64,000 nucleotides of DNA. Origin: Indolivaga capnocytophagoides DSM 22835. Lineage in GTDB: Bacteria; Bacteroidota; Bacteroidia; Bacteroidales; Dysgonomonadaceae. The number at the start of each line of letters is the position of its first letter. Within the stretch, counting starts at the first letter, position 1. The translations under genes were made by a program, and so were the position numbers. The notes under the pieces were generated by a model, which made no database searches, had not been told where the DNA came from, and worked only from the letters and a program-made list of their open reading frames with translations. The stretch spans positions 248,001 to 312,000 of the forward strand of contig NZ_AUFL01000005.1 in assembly GCF_000426485.1 (NCBI RefSeq), given 5' to 3'. Shown one piece after another: positions 43,942 to 51,815 of this stretch.

Positions 43942-44652
43942 ATGAGATTATTATTATTAAGTAATTCAACCAACCCCGGAGAATCATATCTGGGATATCC
44001 TAAACAAACCATCAAGTCATTTTTAGGTGATAAACCTTTAAATATAGTATTCGTGCCTTATGCTGCTGTAACATTCTCTTACGATGAATATGCAGCCAAA
44101 GTAAACGGAAGCCTGAACGAAGTAGGCTTAACAGTTAAAGGCATACACACATTCGATAATCCGCAAGATGCCATCCGCAATGCAGATGCCATCATGGTAG
44201 GCGGAGGAAATACATGGAAATTGACTCGTACTTTACAGGATAACGGACTGATAGATCTAATCCGCGAGAAAGTACAAAAGGGAACACCTTACATAGGATG
44301 GAGTGCCGGCTCAAATGTTGCCTGTCCTACCCTGCGCACCACTAACGATATGCCGATAATAGCTCCTTTAAGTTTTGAAACGTTCAATCTCGTACCGTTT
44401 CAGATAAATCCTCATTATCTTGATGACAACCCTTCCAATCACGGCGGAGAAACCAGAGAGATGAGAATAGCTGAGTTTATGATACAAAACCCTGATATTT
44501 ATGTAGTAGGATTAAGAGAATCTACAATACTGCATTTCGAAGACGGCAAATTATCTCTGATAGGAGAACGTTCTGCCCGCATTTTCAAACAGGGAACAGA
44601 AACTGTGGAGCTGACCTCTAAAGACGACTTTAACTTTTTATTAAAAAGCTGA
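43942..44652 (+). CDS. pepE: Dipeptidase E (peptidase S51)
   Basis: A 236-residue serine peptidase. The nucleophile is in GWSAGSNVACPT and the characteristic MVGGGNTWKLTRTL and NLVPFQINPHYLD segments are present. PepE hydrolyses dipeptides with N-terminal Asp in the cytosol, which could complement the acidic-dipeptide products of the periplasmic S46 peptidase at the left end. It is 22 bp upstream of the 7TM-HD gene. Confidence 0.94.
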   Translation: MRLLLLSNSTNPGESYLGYPKQTIKSFLGDKPLNIVFVPYAAVTFSYDEYAAKVNGSLNEVGLTVKGIHTFDNPQDAIRNADAIMVGGGNTWKLTRTLQDNGLIDLIREKVQKGTPYIGWSAGSNVACPTLRTTNDMPIIAPLSFETFNLVPFQINPHYLDDNPSNHGGETREMRIAEFMIQNPDIYVVGLRESTILHFEDGKLSLIGERSARIFKQGTETVELTSKDDFNFLLKS

Positions 44653-44674
44653 TAAACCAATCCGACTACGATAT

Positions 44675-46741
44675 ATGGAAATCCTGAAAAGAAAAGTAAA
44701 TATACCAACCCCTGTTTTATTTGTATTTGCAATAATACTGATAGCTTATTTTGCCCCACGCGAATCGAAGGTCAGTTATGACGAAAGCGAAGGCAAACCA
44801 TGGCGGTATGGTTTAGTTACTGCCCCTTTCGATTTCCCTATCTATAAACCGGAGGCTCAGCTAGAACACGAACGGGATAGTATCATGCGTGAATATGTAG
44901 GATATTATTCTCAGGATAAAAAAAGGGCCGAACAATCGATCTCTATATTTACAAACGATGCGAAGGCTGCTAACGTTGGTACTGAATATATATCGTACGT
45001 ACAACGAAAAATGAGTGAGATATATTCAACCGGACTTATTTCCGCTACGGAATATGAAAAGATAGAAAACAGCAGTCTAAAGCAGCTATATCTGGTTAGT
45101 AATGACAATATCGCCGACCTCAGAGCGATAAATTCATTCTATACATCGAAGCTTGCTTACGAAAAGCTGATCAACGATGCACCTTCAACATTGAGTGTTC
45201 AGACACTGCAATCGCTCAATCTCAACAACTATCTGTTTGACAACATCATACAAGACACTGAACTTTCGAAGAAAGCCAAGGACGAACTAATGATGAGAAT
45301 ACCTTTTGCAGAAGGGAATGTACTGGCGGGACAAAAAATCATCGACCGAGGAGAGATTGTTACGGCTAAAACCGTACACATGCTCAACTCTTTGCAAAAA
45401 ATGACCGAGGAAAAAGAAGGTTCAGGCACACGCCGCAACTGGATGATTCTGGGTGATATCATTCTTATTTCGGCTCTTATCATGGCATTCATGACCTATC
45501 TGCGTTTTTTCAGGATACGGGAATACCTCGACCGGAGAAATGTGCTGTTTATGCTACTCATGATTGTCTTGTTCTGTATACTCACGAGTCTGTTTCTTAA
45601 GGCAGGCATAAATGTATACGTCATACCTTTTGCTATAGCAACAATCATGGTGCGTACCTTTATAGACTCTCGTACAGCCATGATCACTCACCTTGTCACC
45701 TCACTCATAAGTTCGCTGATGGTTCCTTTTCCGCACGAATTTCTGATGTTGCAAGTACCTATCGGATTTGTCTGTATTTTCAGTCTGAAAGACTTGTCTG
45801 AAAGATCTCAGCTGATCAAAGCATCATTCTTTATACTTCTGGCATATGCGTCTCTTTATGTAGGAGTTACACTTGCCTTAAAAGGAGATTTCAAGCAAAT
45901 AGATCCATTGATGTTTTTATATTTCGGCATCAACTTTATGTTTGTTATGTTCGCATACTTACTGGTATACATGTGCGAAAAAGCTTTCGGATTTATATCG
46001 GGTGTGAGTATGATAGAACTATCGAATATCAATAAACCGCTTCTGCAAAAGCTATCGGAAGTAGCTCCGGGAACATTCCAACATTCGATGCAGGTATCTA
46101 ACTTAGCGGCAGCGGTAGCATCGCGTATCGGAGCTAATGCTCAGCTTGTCAGAACAGGAGCTCTGTATCACGATATTGGTAAGATGACAAATCCTGCATA
46201 TTTTACCGAAAACCAGATTCCGGGAATGAACCCGCATACTGCATTAGGATATAAAGAAAGTGCTCAAATTATTATAGGACATGTTGCGGAGGGAATTAAA
46301 ATTGCCAAGAAGTATAATTTACCTCAACAAATTATCGACTTTATTGCAACACACCACGGAACCGGAAAAGTTAAATATTTCTATAATTCATATCGAAACG
46401 AACATCCCGATGAAGACGTAGACGAAGCTGACTTTTCGTATCCCGGGCCTAATCCTTTCAGCAAAGAAACAGCCATCCTGATGATGGCTGACACAATAGA
46501 AGCCGCATCACGCAGTCTTCCCGAATATACAGAAGAATCTATCTCAAATCTGGTAGAAAGGCTGATAGACTCTCAATTGGCTGATAAACTATTGAGAAAT
46601 GCCCCGATAACCTTTTCTGATATAGAGGTGGCCAAATCAATCTTTAAAGACAAGCTGATGACTATATACCACTCCCGTGTGGCTTACCCCGAGCTATCAA
46701 AAGAAGCAAAGGAACATGATAAAGAGGTGGAAACTAAGTGA
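44675..46741 (+). CDS. 7TM-HD family phosphohydrolase (PgpH-like)
   Basis: A 688-residue membrane protein. After an N-terminal helix (residues 10-28) comes a large extracytoplasmic 7TMR-HDED domain (about 45-260), seven membrane segments (about 260-450), and a cytoplasmic HD domain with TFQHSMQVSNLA, GALYHDIGKM, GHVAEG, FIATHHGTGKV and LMMADTIEAA, covering the HD metal ligands. In Listeria, PgpH of this architecture degrades c-di-AMP; the same role is the best inference here. It ends 2 bp from the convergent cbpM. Confidence 0.93.
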   Translation: MEILKRKVNIPTPVLFVFAIILIAYFAPRESKVSYDESEGKPWRYGLVTAPFDFPIYKPEAQLEHERDSIMREYVGYYSQDKKRAEQSISIFTNDAKAANVGTEYISYVQRKMSEIYSTGLISATEYEKIENSSLKQLYLVSNDNIADLRAINSFYTSKLAYEKLINDAPSTLSVQTLQSLNLNNYLFDNIIQDTELSKKAKDELMMRIPFAEGNVLAGQKIIDRGEIVTAKTVHMLNSLQKMTEEKEGSGTRRNWMILGDIILISALIMAFMTYLRFFRIREYLDRRNVLFMLLMIVLFCILTSLFLKAGINVYVIPFAIATIMVRTFIDSRTAMITHLVTSLISSLMVPFPHEFLMLQVPIGFVCIFSLKDLSERSQLIKASFFILLAYASLYVGVTLALKGDFKQIDPLMFLYFGINFMFVMFAYLLVYMCEKAFGFISGVSMIELSNINKPLLQKLSEVAPGTFQHSMQVSNLAAAVASRIGANAQLVRTGALYHDIGKMTNPAYFTENQIPGMNPHTALGYKESAQIIIGHVAEGIKIAKKYNLPQQIIDFIATHHGTGKVKYFYNSYRNEHPDEDVDEADFSYPGPNPFSKETAILMMADTIEAASRSLPEYTEESISNLVERLIDSQLADKLLRNAPITFSDIEVAKSIFKDKLMTIYHSRVAYPELSKEAKEHDKEVETK

Positions 46742-46743
46742 TC

Positions 46744-47052
46744 TTAGTCGATTCCTTCCCACAAATTATCATGCACGTGAAGTCTCTTTCGTAGAATGTA
46801 GAGTTCCTTCTCCATATTCTCCATCTTCTTCAGCAGGTTATGAATAATATCTATACCCTCGACATTAACCGAGAGATCATAGTATAGGTTAGCAAACCGA
46901 TCGAGCTCAGCAAGCTGCGATTCGTACAGATACATCTGTCCGTTTGCTACCTGAACATCTATCAGCCCTTCATTTATCAGCAAACTGACGAAAGAAGACT
47001 CTATTCTTGAGTTTTTGCAATATTCTTCTATTATAATTAGTCCTGTTTCCAT
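46744..47052 (-). CDS. cbpM: Chaperone modulator CbpM-like
   Basis: A 102-residue MerR-like helical protein (IIIEEYCKNSRIESSFVSLLINEGLIDVQ, then YESQLAELDRFANLYYDLSVNVEGIDIIHNLL). CbpM binds the J-domain of CbpA and blocks its co-chaperone and DNA-binding activity. It follows cbpA with a 2-bp gap, the classic arrangement, which makes the assignment firm despite low sequence conservation. Confidence 0.88.
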   Translation of the reverse strand: METGLIIIEEYCKNSRIESSFVSLLINEGLIDVQVANGQMYLYESQLAELDRFANLYYDLSVNVEGIDIIHNLLKKMENMEKELYILRKRLHVHDNLWEGID

Positions 47053-47054
47053 AG

Positions 47055-47972
47055 TTATGATTTTTTAGATTCTGCCAACTTCCGAAAGAATGATTTCTGC
47101 TCATCGGTCAGATCGGTCGGTATCTGTATCGAATAAGTTATATATAAATCACCGAAGTGTCCGTCCTGTTTATAAACAGGAAAACCTTTTCCCTTCAGGC
47201 GAACTTTGGTTCCATTCTGAGTTTCGGGTTTTACTTTTAATTTTACTTTTCCCGAAATCGTATCTATGGTTGTTTCACCACCCAAAACCGCAGTATATAA
47301 GTCGAGTGAAGCAGTATGATACAGATCATCGCCTACCCTGTTAAAATCAGGATCATTTTCTATAACGAATGTGATATACAAATCGCCGTCGGGGCCTCCG
47401 TTAGTACCTTTTCCGCCTTGCTTAGGCAGCTTGATGACTTGCCCGTCTGCAATTCCGGCAGGAACGGTTATCCGTATGTTTTTTCCGTTTACGGTGAGTG
47501 TCTGTTTATGGGTTTGAGCAGCATCCCTCAACGACAGATGTAATTCTGCCTTAAAGTCTTGCCCTTTAAATCCACGGCTGCTTCCGGTTCTGCTCCCTCC
47601 TCTGTTTCCAAAAAGAGATTCGAAGAAATCAGAAAATTCACCATCCTCACCCGAAAAACTGTAACTATACCCACTGCCGCCATCTCCAAAACCGGAGAAT
47701 CCTCCTTGCTGCGATTGTTGTTGACGGGCTTTTTCATATTCTTCGGCATGTTTCCAGTTTTCGCCGTATTCGTCGTATTTCTTTCTTTTTTCAGGATCAC
47801 TCAGCACTTCATTTGCTTCATTTATCTGCTGAAACTTTTGATGTGCTTCGTCATTATTGGGATTTACATCCGGATGATATTTACGAGCCAATTTCCGGTA
47901 AGCCTTCTTTATATCATCCGCAGTAGCTGTTTTCGACAGCCCGAGTACGCTATAATAATCAATAAAAGCCAT
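47055..47972 (-). CDS. cbpA: DnaJ-type co-chaperone CbpA
   Basis: A 305-residue class II J-protein. The J-domain (1-70) has the HPD motif in [11 protein letters not shown], followed by a Gly/Ser/Phe-rich linker ([21 protein letters not shown]) and two DnaJ C-terminal beta-domains; there is no zinc finger. It stimulates the ATPase of DnaK and can bind curved DNA. It is co-transcribed with cbpM. Two boundary-repeat copies lie upstream. Confidence 0.95.
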   Translation of the reverse strand: MAFIDYYSVLGLSKTATADDIKKAYRKLARKYHPDVNPNNDEAHQKFQQINEANEVLSDPEKRKKYDEYGENWKHAEEYEKARQQQSQQGGFSGFGDGGSGYSYSFSGEDGEFSDFFESLFGNRGGSRTGSSRGFKGQDFKAELHLSLRDAAQTHKQTLTVNGKNIRITVPAGIADGQVIKLPKQGGKGTNGGPDGDLYITFVIENDPDFNRVGDDLYHTASLDLYTAVLGGETTIDTISGKVKLKVKPETQNGTKVRLKGKGFPVYKQDGHFGDLYITYSIQIPTDLTDEQKSFFRKLAESKKS

Positions 47973-48017
47973 ATAATTAATGTTTTTCTATTTAACGTTT
48001 ATAATTTCAGTTTGTTT

Positions 48018-48030
48018 AAGGTCGCAGTCT
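48018..48030 (+). repeat. Palindromic boundary repeat, copy 15
   Basis: AAGGTCGCAGTCT, 45 bp upstream of cbpA, antisense. Confidence 0.55.
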
Positions 48031-48057
48031 GTTTGCTGATTATTCCGATACTGGATT

Positions 48058-48070
48058 AAAGTCTCAGACC
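48058..48070 (+). repeat. Palindromic boundary repeat, copy 16
   Basis: AAAGTCTCAGACC, 27 bp after copy 15 and in the same orientation; the only tandem pair in the window. Confidence 0.55.
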
Positions 48071-48102
48071 GATTTAACGTTCTATTACTTAATCGTGTTC
48101 AT

Positions 48103-48169
48103 CGCAGGGACATATTGTCGCCTATTTGTTGTTTTTATTTATTTCGGGCGTATGCAATACACCCCTGCG
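48103..48169. repeat. REP-like imperfect inverted repeat
   Basis: CGCAGGGACATATTGTCGCC on the left pairs imperfectly with GGGCGTATGCAATACACCCC plus TGCG on the right, around an AT-rich centre. The half GGGCGTATGCAATAC resembles a GC-rich intergenic repeat widespread in bacterial genomes. Confidence 0.6.
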
Positions 48170-48291
48170 AAAGCGGAACAATCGGTTATTTGACTGATTG
48201 TCATAAACACTTATCAACAAACCATTAAATTCTTATTGTATGATAATATACAAATACCTTGCCTTGATTTTTATTGTCATACAAATTTTAT

Positions 48292-48299
48292 TAGTTTTG
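48292..48299 (+). promoter_or_regulatory. Candidate -7 box of pyrH
   Basis: TAGTTTTG matches TAnnTTTG, 72 bp before the pyrH ATG. Confidence 0.45.
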
Positions 48300-48320
48300 C
48301 ATCAGTAATTTCTATTTTTA

Positions 48321-48333
48321 AGGTCGCAGGCCG
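48321..48333 (+). repeat. Palindromic boundary repeat, copy 17
   Basis: AAGGTCGCAGGCC upstream of pyrH. It is in sense orientation to pyrH, an exception to the usual antisense placement. Confidence 0.5.
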
Positions 48334-48371
48334 AAAATATTTTCTGTTACTTATTTTTATATATCTGATTA

Positions 48372-49082
48372 ATGGCACAGTACAAAAGGGTTTTACTTAA
48401 ACTTAGCGGAGAGTCTTTGATGGGTGATAAGCAGCACGGTATTGACGAAAAACGTCTTAACGAGTATGCGGCACAGATCAAACAGATAGTCGATTTAGGA
48501 GTTCAGGTGAGTATTGTTATCGGAGGAGGAAATATCTTCCGTGGATTAAGCGGTGCTTCTAAAGGATACGACAGGGTCAAAGGCGACCAGATGGGAATGC
48601 TTGCAACTGTTATAAACAGTTTAGGTCTAAGTTCGGCTCTGGTGGCCATCGGACAAAAAGCCAGAGTGCTTACAGCGATCCGGATGGAACCTATCGGCGA
48701 ATTTTACTCAAAATGGAAAGCAATAGAAGCAATGGAAAACGGAGAAGTAGCGATTATATCCTGCGGAACTGGTAATCCGTTCTTCACTACAGATACAGGC
48801 TCGGCACTCCGGGGTATAGAAATAGAAGCGGATGCAATGCTGAAAGGCACACGGGTTGACGGTGTTTACACAGCTGATCCCGAAAAAGAACCGACTGCAA
48901 CTAAATACGACCGGATTTCGTACGACGATGTATATAACAAAGGTTTGAAAGTAATGGATCTGACAGCAACCACCATGTGCAAGGAAAACAATCTTCCGAT
49001 TGTTGTTTTTGATATGGATACTGTAGGGAACCTCGTTAAGGTTATAAAAGGCGAAAACATAGGAACTTATGTTCATGCCTAA
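48372..49082 (+). CDS. pyrH: UMP kinase
   Basis: A 236-residue amino-acid-kinase-fold enzyme, starting [15 protein letters not shown] and showing [31 protein letters not shown] and [20 protein letters not shown]. It phosphorylates UMP to UDP as a hexamer. It precedes frr, the standard pairing in bacteria, by 62 bp. Its TAA stop is part of an AAGGTTATATACCT repeat that also appears at the phoB-like stop. Confidence 0.97.
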   Translation: MAQYKRVLLKLSGESLMGDKQHGIDEKRLNEYAAQIKQIVDLGVQVSIVIGGGNIFRGLSGASKGYDRVKGDQMGMLATVINSLGLSSALVAIGQKARVLTAIRMEPIGEFYSKWKAIEAMENGEVAIISCGTGNPFFTTDTGSALRGIEIEADAMLKGTRVDGVYTADPEKEPTATKYDRISYDDVYNKGLKVMDLTATTMCKENNLPIVVFDMDTVGNLVKVIKGENIGTYVHA

Positions 49083-49094
49083 GGTTATATACCT
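49081..49094 (+). repeat. Boundary repeat, AT-rich variant a
   Basis: AAGGTTATATACCT followed by ATT, overlapping the pyrH TAA stop. The same 17 bases occur at 61061-61077. Confidence 0.6.
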
Positions 49095-49144
49095 ATTTTA
49101 AGGATAGTAATAAACATTATTTTATTGTAAATTTTTTACAACAA

Positions 49145-49705
49145 ATGGCAGATATAAAAGAGTTAGAACAAAAAGCGGAAGCAAAAATGTTAAGTTCAGT
49201 TGAATTCCTTGAAGAATCACTGGCTCATATCCGCGCGGGAAAAGCAAATCCGAGAATATTGGACGGTATCAAAATTGATTATTACGGAAGCATTACTCCT
49301 CTGACAGGTGTAGCTTCGGTAAACACTCCTGATGCACGTACTATTATAATCCAGCCTTGGGAAAAAAATATGTTGAGAGAAATCGAAACAGCAATCATTA
49401 ATTCTGATTTGGGACTAAATCCCGATAACAACGGAGAACTTATACGTTTGTCTATTCCTCCGCTGACCGAAGAACGCCGTAAGCTTCTGGTTAAACAATC
49501 GAAACAAGAAGCCGAAGATGCAAAGATTAGTGTACGGAATGCCCGCCGTGATGTAATTGACGCTGTAAAAAAATCGGTGAAAGATGGAACTCCCGAAGAC
49601 GTGGCTAAAGACGCAGAAGCATCTATCCAGAAAATCCATGACAAATACATCAAAATGATTGAAGACTTATTTGCTGCAAAAGAAAAAGAAATACTTACAG
49701 TATAA
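49145..49705 (+). CDS. frr: Ribosome recycling factor
   Basis: A 186-residue protein with the RRF fold: a long three-helix bundle and a small beta domain. [28 protein letters not shown] and [11 protein letters not shown] are family hallmarks, and the C-terminus has [17 protein letters not shown]. With EF-G it splits the post-termination ribosome. It follows pyrH. A boundary repeat overlaps its stop, then comes a strong terminator. Confidence 0.97.
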   Translation: MADIKELEQKAEAKMLSSVEFLEESLAHIRAGKANPRILDGIKIDYYGSITPLTGVASVNTPDARTIIIQPWEKNMLREIETAIINSDLGLNPDNNGELIRLSIPPLTEERRKLLVKQSKQEAEDAKISVRNARRDVIDAVKKSVKDGTPEDVAKDAEASIQKIHDKYIKMIEDLFAAKEKEILTV

Positions 49706-49719
49706 AGGTCTCAGGACTT
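49705..49719 (+). repeat. Palindromic boundary repeat, copy 18 (overlaps a stop codon)
   Basis: The frr TAA stop leads into AAGGTCTCAGGACTT and then TTTATATTG, a slightly degenerate copy. Confidence 0.65.
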
Positions 49720-49740
49720 TTTATATTGTAACAAAACCAT

Positions 49741-49794
49741 AAACAGAGTGAAGGGCTTAGAGGAGACCTCTTGGTTCTTTGCTCTGTTTTCTTC
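49741..49794 (+). terminator. Intrinsic terminator of pyrH-frr
   Basis: AAACAGAG at the base pairs with CTCTGTTT, and AGAGG pairs with CCTCT at the tip, giving a long imperfect hairpin followed by TTTTCTTCT. Confidence 0.75.
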
Positions 49795-49847
49795 TATTAA
49801 GTAAATGAAAGTATTTAAATATATATTTTCAATATTATAACAAGCTT

Positions 49848-49890
49848 GGGGCATTATACCTGCCAAAGCACTAAATAGGTCTGTGACCTT
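49848..49890 (-). repeat. Palindromic boundary repeat, copy 19, extended form
   Basis: On the minus strand: AAGGTCACAGACCT, then ATTTAGTGCTTTGGCAGG, TATAATGCCCC. This extended copy has its AAGG end 24 bp from the rsgA ATG, antisense. Confidence 0.8.
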
Positions 49891-49914
49891 AAAAAAAACA
49901 ATGATAATATACAG

Positions 49915-50841
49915 ATGACAGGTCTGGTTATAAAAAACACAGGAAGCTGGTATCTTGTCCGCTCCGAGGAAGGAAAAGATATAGAATGTAAACTGAAAGG
50001 CAATTTCCGCCTCAAAGAGATCAAGAGTACAAATCCTATTTCGGTTGGCGATAAAGTATCTTTTCTTGCCAATGAAGACGGGACAGGGCTCATTACGGAA
50101 ATTTTTGACCGCAAGAATTATATCATTCGCAGGTCATCAAATTTATCCAAGCATTCGCATATCATCGGGGCAAACCTCGATTTATGTTTCCTTATCGTAA
50201 CAGTAACCAAACCTATTACATCAACTGTATTTATAGATCGTTTTCTGGCATCTGCGGAAGCTTATCGGGTTCCTGTCAACCTGCTGTTCAATAAGGTGGA
50301 TTTATACGACGAAGACGAAACCGAATACATGAATGCCCTCATAGACCTATACAGCTACATCGGCTATCCATGCCATAAAATATCTGCACTGAACAATATA
50401 GGATTAGATGAACTGAAAAGCAATCTGAAAGATAAGATCACATTATTTTCAGGGCATTCGGGCGTAGGAAAATCAACACTGATCAATGCTCTGGTTCCAG
50501 AATCGAAGCTTAAAACCGGAGCCATATCCGACTATCACGGTAAGGGAATGCACACAACTACATTTTCCGAAATGATGGAACTGGCTCAAGGAGGATTTAT
50601 CATAGATACTCCCGGAATAAAAGGATTCGGTACGGTAGATATGGTTCCCGAAGAAATCGGACACTATTTCCCTGAAATATTCAAATTTTCGCACGACTGC
50701 CGATTCAATAACTGCATACATATCAACGAGCCCGGATGTGCAGTACGTGAAGCTGTGGAAAATCATTACATCAGCGAAAGCAGGTACAAATCGTACCTAA
50801 ATATACTTGAAGACGAAACAAATGGCAAATACAGAAAATAA
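49915..50841 (+). CDS. rsgA: Small ribosomal subunit biogenesis GTPase RsgA
   Basis: A 308-residue circularly permuted GTPase. An N-terminal OB fold (1-70) is followed by the permuted G motifs: NKVD (G4), then [14 protein letters not shown] (G1) and DTPGIKGFG (G3). The C-terminal zinc finger is [14 protein letters not shown]. RsgA checks late 30S assembly. A membrane protein gene overlaps its end, and a boundary repeat lies upstream. Confidence 0.96.
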   Translation: MTGLVIKNTGSWYLVRSEEGKDIECKLKGNFRLKEIKSTNPISVGDKVSFLANEDGTGLITEIFDRKNYIIRRSSNLSKHSHIIGANLDLCFLIVTVTKPITSTVFIDRFLASAEAYRVPVNLLFNKVDLYDEDETEYMNALIDLYSYIGYPCHKISALNNIGLDELKSNLKDKITLFSGHSGVGKSTLINALVPESKLKTGAISDYHGKGMHTTTFSEMMELAQGGFIIDTPGIKGFGTVDMVPEEIGHYFPEIFKFSHDCRFNNCIHINEPGCAVREAVENHYISESRYKSYLNILEDETNGKYRK

Positions 50842-51229
50842 CACTCTTTTCAAATTCAGATTTCATCTAACATCCTTTTTAATTTTTTTACTTATATTTG
50901 CTATAGAAGTAATTATTGCCATCTTTATAAAAGACAATATTATCCGCCCCTATGGTGGAGACATATTAGTGGTAATCATGATTTATTATCTCGCAAAGGC
51001 ATTTATTTACACCAATCCTCTTTATATCGGTATCGGCACTCTGTTATTTGCTTATGCCATAGAAATAGGACAATATTTTAATCTGGTCGAAATATTGCAT
51101 TTGCAAGACAACAAAATAATGCGGATAGTCATTGGCTCATCTTTCAGTTGGGGAGATATGATATGCTATACAGTCGGAATATTTATTTGTTTGTTTATTG
51201 ATCGGAAAAGGATTAATCTTATGAAATAA
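50822..51229 (+). CDS. DUF2809 family membrane protein
   Basis: A protein of about 135 residues from the ATG at 50822, which overlaps rsgA by 20 bp; an upstream TTG at 50807 is less likely. Four membrane segments are apparent, with the conserved [18 protein letters not shown] and [41 protein letters not shown]. This pattern belongs to DUF2809, a family of unknown function. Its coupling with rsgA looks translational rather than functional. Confidence 0.82.
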   Translation: MANTENNTLFKFRFHLTSFLIFLLIFAIEVIIAIFIKDNIIRPYGGDILVVIMIYYLAKAFIYTNPLYIGIGTLLFAYAIEIGQYFNLVEILHLQDNKIMRIVIGSSFSWGDMICYTVGIFICLFIDRKRINLMK

Positions 51230-51236
51230 GTGTCGA

Positions 51237-51297
51237 TCCCTTAACTTCCCTAAGGGGGACTTTAAAGCAGGGATAGTTCCCTTTAGGGGATAGGTTT
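51237..51297. repeat. GGG/CCC intergenic repeat
   Basis: CCCTTAACTTCCCTAAGGGGG, then GACTTTAAAGCAGGGATAGTTCCC, TTTAGGGG. Short CCC-TAA-GGG hairpins like this are common between genes in Bacteroidota; a similar block lies at 59553. Confidence 0.6.
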
Positions 51298-51319
51298 TAT
51301 TAATCATCACTTAATTAGA

Positions 51320-51712
51320 ATGATTCAGCAACGCAAAAAAGATTATTTAATAAAGTTGATTGAAGAGTTTTTCGCAAAACTTCAACAACTTAAACAGGCT
51401 CAGGAAGGAGAGAACCCTACTGAGGAAAAAGAAATAATCAATGATTGTATGGCCTTTTTTCAATCAAACTTCAACACAACACAATCTGATACGGCCAGTG
51501 AACTAACAGACAAAATAAAAGATCCTGACCTATTGGAACAATACGCCAAACTTCTTTTAAACAAGTACAATATTTCCGATATTAAATACATATACCAACT
51601 GCACGTTGCCCTCGACATTGTTACATATATAGAAGCTAGCGACAACACATACTCTTGGGATAGAAATATATTGAGGGAAGATTTACTGAGATTACTCGAT
51701 CAGCAGGGTTAA
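51320..51712 (+). CDS. Hypothetical protein (130 aa)
   Basis: Not recognised. A soluble, acidic, mainly helical protein beginning MIQQRKKDYLIKLIEEFFAKL, with a Gln/Lys/Glu-rich helix, a Thr/Ser linker, then DPDLLEQYAKLLLNKYN and LHVALDIVTYIEASDNTYSWD. The start resembles that of some helical DUF6483-type proteins, but I would not assign it. It stands alone after the DUF2809 gene and before cardiolipin synthase. Its stop is fused to a boundary repeat. Confidence 0.72.
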   Translation: MIQQRKKDYLIKLIEEFFAKLQQLKQAQEGENPTEEKEIINDCMAFFQSNFNTTQSDTASELTDKIKDPDLLEQYAKLLLNKYNISDIKYIYQLHVALDIVTYIEASDNTYSWDRNILREDLLRLLDQQG

Positions 51713-51760
51713 GACATCAGACCTGTTTACTGCATTGGCAAGTATAATAACCTGAGTCTG
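51711..51760 (+). repeat. Palindromic boundary repeat, copy 20, extended form with distal module
   Basis: The TAA stop of the 130-aa gene leads into AAGACATCAGACCT, then GTTTACTGCATTGGCAAG, TATAATAACCTGAG, TCTGTTATAAC. The palindrome is weak but the 3' module is the longest seen, and it matches the segment near 34367-34405. Confidence 0.75.
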
Positions 51761-51815
51761 TTATAACTTAATATATATTTAAATACTTTCATTTACTTAA
51801 TTATTTACTACTGCA

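Larger units (their letters stand above)
47973..48371. other. 399-bp divergent gap between cbpA and pyrH
   Basis: No gene. It contains two degenerate boundary repeats (48018, 48058), a REP-like inverted repeat (48103-48169), a -7 box (48292) and a third boundary repeat (48321). Confidence 0.65.

Noticed and set aside
47559-48059. 166-codon frame antisense to cbpA
   Set aside because: It overlaps the J-domain and Gly-rich linker of cbpA; it looks membrane-like only because the reverse strand of helix codons is hydrophobic.
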